Below are positions 43,695 through 51,976 of a stretch of DNA of 64,000 nt, one piece after another. A program made the translations under genes and the position numbers. Position 1 is the stretch's first letter. Each line of letters starts with the position of its first letter. Origin of the DNA: Thermoanaerobaculum aquaticum (GTDB lineage: Bacteria > Acidobacteriota > Thermoanaerobaculia > Thermoanaerobaculales > Thermoanaerobaculaceae); assembly GCF_000687145.1 (NCBI RefSeq), contig NZ_JMFG01000011.1, positions 84,338 through 148,337 of the forward strand, given 5' to 3'. Below the pieces are notes generated by a model that was not told where the DNA came from, searched no databases, and saw only the letters and a program-made list of their open reading frames with translations.

Positions 43695-44855
43695 ATGCTT
43701 GAGGCACAGGCGTTCCCATCGGCAACCCAGCAGTTTGTAAGCCGCGAAGCCATCTGTGCGGTGTTCGGGGAGACCTACGATCCGGTTTCCTGGCAAGACT
43801 GGCGTTGGCAGATGCGCCACCGCCTCCACCGGCTGGACCAGTTTGAGAAGCTCTTGAGCTTGACCCCAGCCGAGCGGGTGGGGTTGACCATGGCTTCCCA
43901 GCGCTTTGCGGTGGCGGTTACCCCCCACTTTGCGGCGCTCATGGACTCCGAGGACCCCAACTGCCCCATCCGCAAGCAGGTGATCCCCCGGGAAGAGGAG
44001 CTGGTGGCCGCTCCCGGGGACTTGGTGGACCCCTGCGGGGAAGACCAGCACATGGTGGTGGAGGGATTGGTGCACCGCTACCCGGACCGGGTGCTGCTGC
44101 TGGCCCAGGATGCCTGCGCGGCGTACTGCCGGTACTGCACCCGCTCGCGCCTGGTGGCGCAAGGGGACTTAAACGCCTTACCCAAGCGGCTGGAGGCCAT
44201 TTTGGATTACCTCCGCGCCCATCCCGAGGTGCGGGACGTGCTGATTTCCGGCGGCGATCCCCTGCTTTTCTCCGACGATCGGCTGGACGCTTTGCTTTCC
44301 GCCGTCCGCTCGGTGCCGTCGGTGGAGTTCGTGCGCCTGGGCAGCCGGGTCCCGGGCTTTCTCCCCCAGCGCATTACCTCGGAGCTGGCGGCGGTTCTCC
44401 GCAGGCACCGGGTCTGGCTTTCCTTGCACTTTTCCCACCCGCGGGAGCTAACCCCGGAGGTAGCGGCCGCTTGCGACACCCTGGCCGATGCCGGCGTCCC
44501 CTTGGGCAGCCAAACGGTGCTTTTGGCCGGCGTCAACGATGACGCCAACACCTTGCGGGAGCTGTTTACTGGCTTGCTCAAGCTGCGGGTGCGGCCTTAC
44601 TACCTCTACCAGTGCGATCCGGTGCTGGGAACCTCGCACTTGCGCACCTCCATTGCCAAGGGGCTGGAAATTATGGGCCAGCTGCGCGGCTTTACCACCG
44701 GTTACGCGGTTCCCACCTACGTGGTGGATGCCCCGGGCGGCGGGGGCAAGATTCCCTTGCAACCGCCATCCGTGGTGGCCCATGAGGGCGAAACCTGGGT
44801 TCTGCGCAACTGGTCGGGAAGGCTCTTTACCTACCAAGACCCACCGCAAGCATGA
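43695..44855 (+). CDS. kamA: L-lysine 2,3-aminomutase (radical SAM, KamA family)
   Basis: A 386-residue radical SAM/PLP enzyme interconverting L-lysine and L-beta-lysine. The [4Fe-4S] motif is C141-AAY-C145-RY-C148. The PLP lysine is K352 in DAPGGGGKIP. The two aspartates that hold the substrate epsilon-amino group in clostridial lysine aminomutase (D293 and D330) correspond to D308 (YQCDPVLG) and D345 (VVDAPGGGG), with the same 37-residue spacing. Glutamate aminomutases replace both. ATG 43695 follows GGGAGGA; an upstream in-frame GTG (43671) is less likely. It overlaps the first ATP-grasp gene by 4 nt. It is not an EpmB: it sits with ligases, not with efp/epmA. Confidence 0.93.
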   Translation: MLEAQAFPSATQQFVSREAICAVFGETYDPVSWQDWRWQMRHRLHRLDQFEKLLSLTPAERVGLTMASQRFAVAVTPHFAALMDSEDPNCPIRKQVIPREEELVAAPGDLVDPCGEDQHMVVEGLVHRYPDRVLLLAQDACAAYCRYCTRSRLVAQGDLNALPKRLEAILDYLRAHPEVRDVLISGGDPLLFSDDRLDALLSAVRSVPSVEFVRLGSRVPGFLPQRITSELAAVLRRHRVWLSLHFSHPRELTPEVAAACDTLADAGVPLGSQTVLLAGVNDDANTLRELFTGLLKLRVRPYYLYQCDPVLGTSHLRTSIAKGLEIMGQLRGFTTGYAVPTYVVDAPGGGGKIPLQPPSVVAHEGETWVLRNWSGRLFTYQDPPQA

Positions 44856-45838
44856 AGGCGCTGCATCTCGGCTTCGTCTTCGATTGCCAGGAGGACTACC
44901 TGGCCCAGGGCTTCACCCCTGAGCAGGTGGCGGAGTTCGATCCCCGGGTCACCGTGGAGGGCATTGCCGCAGGCTTGCACGCTTGCGGCCATGAAGTGAG
45001 CTTGGTAGGAAACGGCCAAGCTTTGGCTCGGTCTCTTGCCCAAGGGCAGCGCTACGACTTGGTCTTCAACATTGCCGAAGGGCTGACCGGCTTTTCCCGG
45101 GAAGCGCAGGTGCCGGCGCTTTGCGAGCTTTACCGGCAAAAGTACACGTTTTCCGATCCCCTCACCTGCGCCCTCACCTTGCACAAAGCCATGGCCAAGC
45201 GGGTGGTGCGCGACGCGGGCTTGCCCACCGCCCCGTTTTTCGTGGTAGAAAGCCCGCAAGACCTGCGGGAAATCCCCTTTCCCGGGCCTTACTTTGCCAA
45301 ACCGGTGGCAGAGGGAAGCTCCAAAGGCATTTCCGCCCGCTGCCAGGCGCAGGCCGCCAGCACGCTCCAGGAGGTGTGCCGGGAGCTGCTTGCAAGCTTC
45401 CAGCAACCGGTGCTGGTGGAGCGGTTCCTGCCCGGGAGGGAAGTCACCGTAGGGATCGTTGGCAACGGGGGCGGAGCCCGGGTGCTGGGGGTCATGGAGG
45501 TGGAGTTTACCGAGCGGGCCGAAACCCAGGCGTACACCGCGCTGAACAAGGAACAATACCGGGAAAGGGTCCGCTACCGCTTGCTTCAGGATGAGGAGCT
45601 CGCCCGCCAGGCCGGTGATCTGGCATTGGCGGTGTATCACCTTTTGGGTTGCCGGGATGCGGCGCGGTTGGACCTCCGCTGCGATGAAACCGGCACACCG
45701 CAGTTTCTAGAAGCCAACCCTCTTCCCGGCCTGGACCCCATCCGCTCGGACCTGCCCATCCTCGCCCGCCTGGCGGGCGTGGAGTACGTGGAGCTGCTTT
45801 CGGCCATCGTGGAGGCCGCGTGGACCCGTCGGTGGTAG
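44852..45838 (+). CDS. ATP-grasp ligase A (D-Ala-D-Ala ligase-like)
   Basis: A 328-residue ATP-grasp enzyme of the Ddl-like group. The N-terminal domain has LVFNIAEGLTGFSREAQVPA, typical of Ddl relatives. The ATP-grasp core has GPYFAKPVAEGSSKGISARC (nucleotide loop), VLVERFLPGREVTVGIVGNG, AARLDLRCDETGTPQFLEAN (metal ligands) and NPLPGLDPIRSDLP. The last block replaces the usual GMT.HSL end of true D-Ala ligases. It should join two amino acids through an acyl-phosphate. The operon suggests beta-lysine or another amino acid as partner. It overlaps both neighbours. Confidence 0.88.
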   Translation: MKALHLGFVFDCQEDYLAQGFTPEQVAEFDPRVTVEGIAAGLHACGHEVSLVGNGQALARSLAQGQRYDLVFNIAEGLTGFSREAQVPALCELYRQKYTFSDPLTCALTLHKAMAKRVVRDAGLPTAPFFVVESPQDLREIPFPGPYFAKPVAEGSSKGISARCQAQAASTLQEVCRELLASFQQPVLVERFLPGREVTVGIVGNGGGARVLGVMEVEFTERAETQAYTALNKEQYRERVRYRLLQDEELARQAGDLALAVYHLLGCRDAARLDLRCDETGTPQFLEANPLPGLDPIRSDLPILARLAGVEYVELLSAIVEAAWTRRW

Positions 45839-46785
45839 TTGCCCATAACCCGGTGCCGGCCGGTGCCGATCCCGCCACCGCCGACGTTTTGGAACAAGTA
45901 GCGTTGGTCGCCGAAGCCCTCGAGGAGCTGGCCATTCCCTACGAGGTGCGCGAGGTTACCGATCCCACGGCGGTGGAGCCATTCCGGGGCAAGGTGGTGT
46001 TTAACCTTTTTGAGGCTGAAGCCGGGAAGTTTCAGCTCCCCCTGGTGTTTGCCCAAACGTTAGAAGCTTCAGGCATTCCCTTTACCGGCTCATGCCGTGA
46101 CGTTTTAGCCCTCACCACCAACAAGGTGGCCACCCGCCAGCGGCTCGCCGAGTTTGGCGTTCCGGTGGCGCCAGGGGGCGTGGCGTTCCAAGACCTTGCT
46201 TCGGTGCCATCCCCGTGGCTCGTCAAGCCCGCCTGGGAGGACGCCTCGGTGGGTTTGGAGGGCAACCCGGTGTGTTTCACCAGAAAGGATTTAGAGCAAA
46301 GGGTGGCGCAGCTGACCCGGCGCTTTCCCGGTCAGGAGATCCTGGTGGAGCACTTCCTGCCAGGTCGGGAGTTCAACGTGTCGCTCTTGGCAGGCGGTAA
46401 CACGCTGGAGGTGTTGCCGGTCGCCGAAATAGCGTTTGTGGACTTTCCCCCCGATGTGCCGCCCCTGGTGAGCTACGAAGCCAAATGGGAAGCGGGCTCC
46501 TTTGCCGACACCCACACTGTGCGGGTCTTCCCACCGGCCGAGGATCCTGTGGTTGCCACCGCGCGGGAGCTGGCCCTGCAGGCGGCCCTGGCTTGCGGGG
46601 TTTCCGGGTACGCCCGGGTGGATTTGCGGTGCAACGAAGAAGGCAGGCCTTGCGTGCTGGAGGTCAACGCCAACCCCTGCCTGGCCCCGGGGGCGGGCTT
46701 TCTGGCAGCTGCCGCCCAGGCTGGCCTGAACCCGCCTCAGGTGGTTTCCCGCATCCTGGCGGCCACGGGAGTGGTATGCGCCTGA
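45820..46785 (+). CDS. ATP-grasp ligase B (D-Ala-D-Ala ligase-like)
   Basis: A 321-residue second ATP-grasp enzyme, clearly different from ligase A. Key blocks are VVFNLFEAEAGKFQLPLVFA, SGIPFTGSCRDVLALTTNK, WLVKPAWEDASVGLEGNPVC, EILVEHFLPGREFNVSLLAG, YARVDLRCNEEGRPCVLEVN and NPCLAPGAGFLAAAAQAGL. GTG 45820 begins inside ligase A (19-nt overlap). Two unlike ligases in tandem suggest two successive couplings, giving a tri-component product, or one heteromeric complex. Substrates are unknown. Confidence 0.88.
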   Translation: MDPSVVVAHNPVPAGADPATADVLEQVALVAEALEELAIPYEVREVTDPTAVEPFRGKVVFNLFEAEAGKFQLPLVFAQTLEASGIPFTGSCRDVLALTTNKVATRQRLAEFGVPVAPGGVAFQDLASVPSPWLVKPAWEDASVGLEGNPVCFTRKDLEQRVAQLTRRFPGQEILVEHFLPGREFNVSLLAGGNTLEVLPVAEIAFVDFPPDVPPLVSYEAKWEAGSFADTHTVRVFPPAEDPVVATARELALQAALACGVSGYARVDLRCNEEGRPCVLEVNANPCLAPGAGFLAAAAQAGLNPPQVVSRILAATGVVCA

Positions 46786-47264
46786 GGCGCGAGCTTTTGC
46801 CCGCGGACCGTGAGGCTATCGCCTTGCTGCTTGCGGCCACCGGCTTTTTCAACCCGGAAGAAAGTGCTGTGGCGCTGGAACTGGTGGATGAGCGGCTGAG
46901 CCAGGGTCCCGAAAGCCACTACCGCTTCTTGGTGGCCGAAGAAGCTGGCCAAGTCTTGGGTTACGCCTGCTGGGGGCCCATCCCCGGCACCCGTTTTTCA
47001 GCGGACCTCTACTGGATTGCCGTGAACCCAAACGCCCAAGGCCACGGGGTGGGGCGAGCGCTTCTAGCTGCCATCGAAGCGTGGATGGCCGAACAGGGCC
47101 GCTTCCGCGTTTACGTGGAAACCTCCACCCGCCCCCAGTACGCCCCCACCCGGGCGTTTTACCTTGCCTGCGGCTACCAGCTGGCCGCCGAGCTCCCCGA
47201 CTTTTACGCCCCCGGCGACGGCAAAGCGATTTTCTTGAAGCTCCTCACGGCACCGAACCCCTAG
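46776..47264 (+). CDS. GNAT acetyltransferase of the kamA operon
   Basis: A 162-residue Gcn5-type N-acetyltransferase. Acetyl-CoA motif A reads VNPNAQGHGVGRALLAAIEA (about residues 86-105); motif B lies in TRAFYLACGYQLAAELPDFY. It is much shorter than AblB, the N6-acetyl-beta-lysine-forming acetyltransferase that normally partners lysine aminomutase, so it is not a simple AblB. It overlaps ligase B by 10 nt and closes the operon. Probably acetylates the ligase product or beta-lysine itself. Confidence 0.88.
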   Translation: MRLRRELLPADREAIALLLAATGFFNPEESAVALELVDERLSQGPESHYRFLVAEEAGQVLGYACWGPIPGTRFSADLYWIAVNPNAQGHGVGRALLAAIEAWMAEQGRFRVYVETSTRPQYAPTRAFYLACGYQLAAELPDFYAPGDGKAIFLKLLTAPNP

Positions 47265-47306
47265 CGCCCTCCCAGGGCCTTAAGCCTTAGTCCCCGCGGC
47301 CAACCC

Positions 47307-49973
47307 TCAGGACGAAACCTCAATCCCCAGGGAAGCGCTGGCCTGCGTGAGCAGTTGGGGCTCCACCAAGCCCTGCTGAGCCAACTGCCAGAGGGCGGCG
47401 TAGGCCACGTGCTCGGCGTCCACCTGGAAGTAGCGGCGGAGGGCTTGCCGGGTGTCGGAAAGCCCGTAGCCATCGGTGCCCAGGGGCACCATGGGGCGCC
47501 CCACAAAGCGCGCCACCATGTCCGGCACCGCTGTGATGTAATCCGTCGCAGCCACGATAGGGCCGGGGTGGCCTTCCAGCGCTTGCGCGACGTAAGGGAT
47601 GCGGGGCTGTTGGTCCGGGTGGAGACGGTTCCACCGCTCGCACTCCAGGGCCTCCTGCCGCAGCTGCTGGTAGCTGGTGACGCTCCACACCTCGGCCCCC
47701 ACGCCAAACCTTTCGGCCAGGAGCTCTTGCGCCCTTAGCACCTCCCGCAGGATGGGGCCGGAGCCAAAGAGCTGCACCCGCACCGGGAGCCCTTCCGGTG
47801 CCGAAGGGAACAGGTACATGCCTTTGCGGATGCCTTCCTCCGCCCCGGCCGGCATGGGCGGCTGGGGGTAGTTTTCGTTGTAAAGCGTGAGGTAGTAAAA
47901 GCAGTCCTCCTGGCGGTGCACCATGGCTTCCAGGCCTTCCCGGATGATTACCGCCACTTCGTACGCAAAAGCCGGATCGTAGGCACGGACGTTGGGCATC
48001 ACCGAAAAGAGCACGTGGGAGTGGCCGTCGCAGTGCTGGAGGCCTTCCCCCTGCAGGGTGGTGCGGCCGGCAGTGGCGCCCAGCAGGAAGCCCCGCCCCA
48101 TGGCGTCGCCAAAAGCCCAAATGAGGTCCCCCACCCGCTGGAAGCCAAACATGGAGTAAAAGATGTAAAACGGCACCGTGGGCAAACCGTGGGTGGCGTA
48201 GGCGGTGCCGGCAGCAGTGGTGGAGGCCATGGCCCCCGCTTCGGTAATGCCCTCCTCCAGGATTTGGCCGTTCTTGGCTTCCCGGTAGGCCAGAAGCAAG
48301 TTGTGATCCACCGGCTCGTAAAGCTGCCCCTTGGGCGCGTAAATCTTCACCTCGGCAAACAGCGACTCCATGCCAAAGGTGCGGGCTTCATCCGGCACCA
48401 CCGGCACCACGTACCTGCCGAACTCTTTGTGGCGCAGGAGGTTCCGCAGCAAGCGCACAAACGCCATGGTGGTGGATACCTCCCGCTCGGAGCCAGCGAA
48501 GAACTCGGAAAAGGCATCCTCCCCCGGCAGCTCGGGCACCAGTACCTGCACCCGGCGAGAAGGAAGCGGTCCACCCAGGGCAGCCCGCCGCTCCAGCAGG
48601 TACTGCACCTCGGGGGAGTTGGGGCCGGGGTGGAAGTACGGGGGGTCCTCGGATTCCAGAGCCGAATCGGGGATCTCCAAATGCAGCACGTCGCGAAAGG
48701 CCTTGAGCTGGGCCACGTTGAGCTTCTTCATCTGGTGGGTGGGGTTTTTCCCTTCAAACTCCTGGCCCAGCGTCCAGCCTTTGACGGTTTTCACCAAAAT
48801 TGCCGTGGGTCGCCCGTGGGTTTCGGTGGCCAGCTTGTAGGCGGCGTAAAGCTTGTGGTAGTCATGGCCACCGAACTTCAAGTGCTTGATGTCGCGGTCG
48901 GAAAGGTGTTCCACCAGCTTCAGCAAACGAGGATCGGCGCCAAAGAAGTGCTGGCGCATAAAGGCGCCGCCTTCGGCGTGATAGCGCTGCCACCAGCCGT
49001 CCACGGTTTCGTTGAGGCGCTGCAACAAGAGCCCGTGCTCGTCCCGGCGCAGAAGCTCGTCCCACTCCCGGCCCAGGATGACCTTGATGACGTTCCAGCC
49101 CGACCCGCGGAACACCGCTTCCAGCTCCTGAATGATCTTGCCGTTCCCGCGCACCGGCCCGTCCAGGCGCTGCAGGTTGCAGTTCACCACGAAGATGAGG
49201 TTGTCCAGCTCCTCGTTGGCGGCTACGTGCAAAGCACCTAGGGCCTCCGGCTCATCGGCCTCCCCATCGCCCATGAAACACCAAACCCGTTGCTGGGAGG
49301 TGTCCTTCAAACCTCGGTGCAGCAGGTAGCGGTTAAAGCGGGCCTGGTAAATGGCGTTTAACGGCCCCAAGCCCATGGAAACGGTGGGGAACTCCCAAAA
49401 ATCCGGCATGCGGCGGGGGTGCGGGTAGGATGACAGGCCGATACCGGTAGTTTCCCGGCGGAAGGCTTCCAGGTTTGCCTCGGTGAGCCGGCCCTCCAGG
49501 AACGCCCGGGCGTAAATCCCAGGGGCGGCATGGCCTTGAATGAAAACCTGGTCACCGCCACCCGGGTGGTTCTTTCCGCGGAAAAAGTGGTTGAAACCCA
49601 CCTCGTAGAGCGCCGCAGCCGACGCATACGTGGAAAGGTGGCCGCCAATGCCCGGGTAGTGCTTGTTGGCCCGGGAAACCATGGCCATGGCGTTCCAGCG
49701 CACGATGCGCCGGATGCGCTTTTCCATGGCTTCGTCCCCGGGAAACTCCGGCTCCTGCTCGGGAGAAATGGTGTTGATGTACGGGGTTTGGATGGGCTCA
49801 ATGCCAAGACCCAGCATGCGGGCACGCTTTAAGAGCTTGCGCAGGATAAAGGCGGCCCGCAGTGGGCCCTTGGCTTCGGCAAGCCAATCAAAGGCTTCAA
49901 TCCACTCGGCGGTTTCCTGGGGATCCAGGTCCGCCAGTTGCTTTTTAAACTGCGTCTCGTACGCTTCGATCAT
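47307..49973 (-). CDS. aceE: pyruvate dehydrogenase E1 (homodimeric)
   Basis: An 888-residue thiamine-diphosphate enzyme that decarboxylates pyruvate and acetylates the E2 lipoyl domain. The N-terminal YINTISPEQEPEFPGDEAME and HYPGIGGHLSTYASAAALYE blocks are AceE hallmarks. The ThDP/Mg motif is MGDGEADEPEALGAL... with VNCNLQRLDGPVRGNGKII (from about residue 234). GITEAGAMASTTAAGTAYAT belongs to the transketolase-like middle domain. ATG 49973 follows GGAGG at 7 nt. E2 and E3 genes are not adjacent. It shares a symmetric -10 region with the divergent GT-C gene. Confidence 0.95.
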   Translation of the reverse strand: MIEAYETQFKKQLADLDPQETAEWIEAFDWLAEAKGPLRAAFILRKLLKRARMLGLGIEPIQTPYINTISPEQEPEFPGDEAMEKRIRRIVRWNAMAMVSRANKHYPGIGGHLSTYASAAALYEVGFNHFFRGKNHPGGGDQVFIQGHAAPGIYARAFLEGRLTEANLEAFRRETTGIGLSSYPHPRRMPDFWEFPTVSMGLGPLNAIYQARFNRYLLHRGLKDTSQQRVWCFMGDGEADEPEALGALHVAANEELDNLIFVVNCNLQRLDGPVRGNGKIIQELEAVFRGSGWNVIKVILGREWDELLRRDEHGLLLQRLNETVDGWWQRYHAEGGAFMRQHFFGADPRLLKLVEHLSDRDIKHLKFGGHDYHKLYAAYKLATETHGRPTAILVKTVKGWTLGQEFEGKNPTHQMKKLNVAQLKAFRDVLHLEIPDSALESEDPPYFHPGPNSPEVQYLLERRAALGGPLPSRRVQVLVPELPGEDAFSEFFAGSEREVSTTMAFVRLLRNLLRHKEFGRYVVPVVPDEARTFGMESLFAEVKIYAPKGQLYEPVDHNLLLAYREAKNGQILEEGITEAGAMASTTAAGTAYATHGLPTVPFYIFYSMFGFQRVGDLIWAFGDAMGRGFLLGATAGRTTLQGEGLQHCDGHSHVLFSVMPNVRAYDPAFAYEVAVIIREGLEAMVHRQEDCFYYLTLYNENYPQPPMPAGAEEGIRKGMYLFPSAPEGLPVRVQLFGSGPILREVLRAQELLAERFGVGAEVWSVTSYQQLRQEALECERWNRLHPDQQPRIPYVAQALEGHPGPIVAATDYITAVPDMVARFVGRPMVPLGTDGYGLSDTRQALRRYFQVDAEHVAYAALWQLAQQGLVEPQLLTQASASLGIEVSS

Positions 49974-50046
49974 CCCCCTACCTCCACAGCCAAGCCACCC
50001 GGCCTCACCAGGTAACGCAAGCACCCGGCTTTCTCTTCCGCCCCGT

Positions 50047-50053
50047 TAGAATA
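50047..50053. promoter_or_regulatory. shared symmetric -10 element between aceE and the GT-C gene
   Basis: TAGAATA reads as TAGAAT on plus (50047-50052) and TATTCT on minus (50053-50048). Plus-strand transcription would start at about 50059, exactly on an ATG of a five-codon frame (MCSLF, stop 50074-50076). Minus-strand transcription would give aceE a leader of about 70 nt. Confidence 0.5.
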
Positions 50054-50077
50054 GCGCGATGTGTTCGCTTTTCTAAG

Positions 50078-51916
50078 GTGGGAAGAGATTCCGTGCTGAA
50101 TTTTTCGTCGCTCCGCCGTGCTGGCAAAGCAGCGCCCGTTGTTGTGGCTTGGGTGCTCCTCGCAGCCAGCAGGGTCCTGGCCCGGCAGGGAACGCTTTGG
50201 GAGTGGGACGACTACGTTTTCCAGTTAGCGCTAGCGCACTTTGCGCCGCAAGCGCAGGTGCCTCATCCGCCCTTCTACCCAGGGTACGTTTACCTTGCCC
50301 GCACGGCCAAGCTGATCACCGCTGACGATGTGCTCGCCCTGACCTGGGTGAGCGTGGTTGCCAACATGGCTGCTCTCGTCTTTCTCTACCGCATCACGGT
50401 GGAGCTTCTGGGTTGCCCAAGGACTGCGCTTACGGCAGTGCTGATCTTTGCCTTTGCTCCTGCGGTGTGGCTGCACGCTGGCGTGCCGCTTTCAGACCCG
50501 GCAGGGTTGGCCTGGGCCCTTCTCGCCCTGTGGCTCAGCCTATTGTCTTTCCGCAAGCCCCACTGGCTTCCCGCCGCCGCCGTGGCTTTGGGGGCTGCCT
50601 TCAGTGTACGGCCGCAAACCAGCTTGCTTGCCTTCCTTCCGCTGGCTGTGGCCTGGTGGCGGGTTGACGGCCGGCGCCGCTGGCTGACGCTTTCCGCTCT
50701 TGCCGGGAGCGTCTCGGCGTTTTACGTGACCCCCATCCTCGTGGCCGCCCAGGACATTGCGGGCGTGTGGCGGTGGGTCCGCTATCAAGCCCAATTTGTG
50801 CTAGAAAGCGATTCACTGGCAGCCCACGGTTGGCGTCTGGCGCTGGTGGCCCAACGCTACTTCCTGGATCTTTGGGTCTTGCCGCTTTTGGCCATCGTTA
50901 TGCTTGCCCTCAGCCTGATAGGGGTTCGGGTTTTGTTTCGCCAGGGCCACAAACGACCGCTGGGGTTTTTGGCTGCCGCGTTTTTCCCTTACATGGTGGT
51001 TGCCTGGCTCTTTTTCAACCCTTCCACAGGCCCACGGTACGCGCTGCCTTACCTCCCGCTTTTCGCCATCCTGGCGGCGGTGGCCGTGGTGGCCATCGAG
51101 CGTCGGCTCGTACCGCGCGGTCTCCCTTTGGTCACTGCCCTGCTCGTTGTACTTACAGCAAAATTAACGCTGCCGGCGGTCTTGGTCGTCCATGCTCGCC
51201 CTTCGCCGCCGGTAGCGGCAGCTGCCGAAATCAAGCGTCGGGTGGGGGAGAAGCCCTTCCGCCTGGTCTACCACGCCTCGCTTTTCATGCATGCCCAGGC
51301 GTTGTTCCCCAGTGTGGCCAAACTTCCGGCAAAAAACCAGGAGGAGCTTTGCGCCGTGCCTTTGGACGGCATGCCAATCTGGGTTTTTGGCTTAGCGGAA
51401 GGCGGCGAGGTGGCAGCGTGGCCGCCGTTACCCGCTCTCTCTCGAGCTACCCGCTCCCGTTACTTGCAGGTCCCCTTTGGTCCCCTCACCGAGGCTTGCG
51501 TTCTTTACGGACGCGGGTGGTACCAACCGGAGGTGGTGGAAGGCGGCGAAAGAGCCGGGCATTCCTTCCGATGGATGGCGCGGGAAGGCGAGGCTACCGT
51601 ACCGCCGGCGGCGGTAGACCTGCGGCTGGAAATCGAGGCCACGGTGCCCCTGTGGGCCCTGCCCCATCCTCCCCACATTGCGCTCCTGGTCAACGGCAGG
51701 CTTTTTGTGGAGAGGGTCACATCCAGCAAGGAGTGGCGCGAGGTTGTGCGCATCCCGGCGGCTTACCTGCACGCCACCGAGCCAAACCACCTTACCCTGC
51801 GGACCAGCGAAACCTTTGTGCCGGCGGCGCCAGGCACCACTGGCGATCACCGCGAGCTGGGCGTGAAGCTCTGGCGCCTTTCGGTGAGGCCTTGGGACGA
51901 CCCTCACCGGGAGTAG
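50078..51916 (+). CDS. GT-C (GT39-like) membrane glycosyltransferase
   Basis: A 612-residue protein. The N-terminal two-thirds has about ten to eleven membrane helices. The first periplasmic loop carries WEWDDYVFQLALAHFAPQAQ and PHPPFYPGYVYLA, the acidic-pair loop expected in lipid-phosphate-sugar-using GT-C enzymes. FFNPSTGPRYALPYLPLF ends the membrane part. A C-terminal soluble domain (about 390-612) is beta-rich. The start could be GTG 50078 or GTG 50093; the latter has AAGGTGGGAAGAG at better distance. Probable role: transfer of a sugar from a polyprenyl carrier to an unknown acceptor. Confidence 0.78.
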   Translation: MGRDSVLNFSSLRRAGKAAPVVVAWVLLAASRVLARQGTLWEWDDYVFQLALAHFAPQAQVPHPPFYPGYVYLARTAKLITADDVLALTWVSVVANMAALVFLYRITVELLGCPRTALTAVLIFAFAPAVWLHAGVPLSDPAGLAWALLALWLSLLSFRKPHWLPAAAVALGAAFSVRPQTSLLAFLPLAVAWWRVDGRRRWLTLSALAGSVSAFYVTPILVAAQDIAGVWRWVRYQAQFVLESDSLAAHGWRLALVAQRYFLDLWVLPLLAIVMLALSLIGVRVLFRQGHKRPLGFLAAAFFPYMVVAWLFFNPSTGPRYALPYLPLFAILAAVAVVAIERRLVPRGLPLVTALLVVLTAKLTLPAVLVVHARPSPPVAAAAEIKRRVGEKPFRLVYHASLFMHAQALFPSVAKLPAKNQEELCAVPLDGMPIWVFGLAEGGEVAAWPPLPALSRATRSRYLQVPFGPLTEACVLYGRGWYQPEVVEGGERAGHSFRWMAREGEATVPPAAVDLRLEIEATVPLWALPHPPHIALLVNGRLFVERVTSSKEWREVVRIPAAYLHATEPNHLTLRTSETFVPAAPGTTGDHRELGVKLWRLSVRPWDDPHRE

Positions 51917-51961
51917 CCTCTTCCTGATTCTGGCGCAAAGGGCCTCTGCTCTACCACGGGT

Positions 51962-51967
51962 TACAAT
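51962..51967 (+). promoter_or_regulatory. -10 box of the subtilase gene
   Basis: TACAAT is 9 nt before ATG 51977. The gap CCCTTCCAT is pyrimidine-rich with no ribosome site, so a leaderless message is likely. No convincing -35 box was found. Confidence 0.45.
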
Positions 51968-51976
51968 CCCTTCCAT

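Noticed and set aside
43488..47264. A true microviridin (graspetide) gene cluster.
   Set aside because: The ligases are Ddl-like rather than MdnB/MdnC-like, no TxKYPSD-type core is present in the small peptide, and a lysine aminomutase is not part of that pathway. Only the layout is similar.
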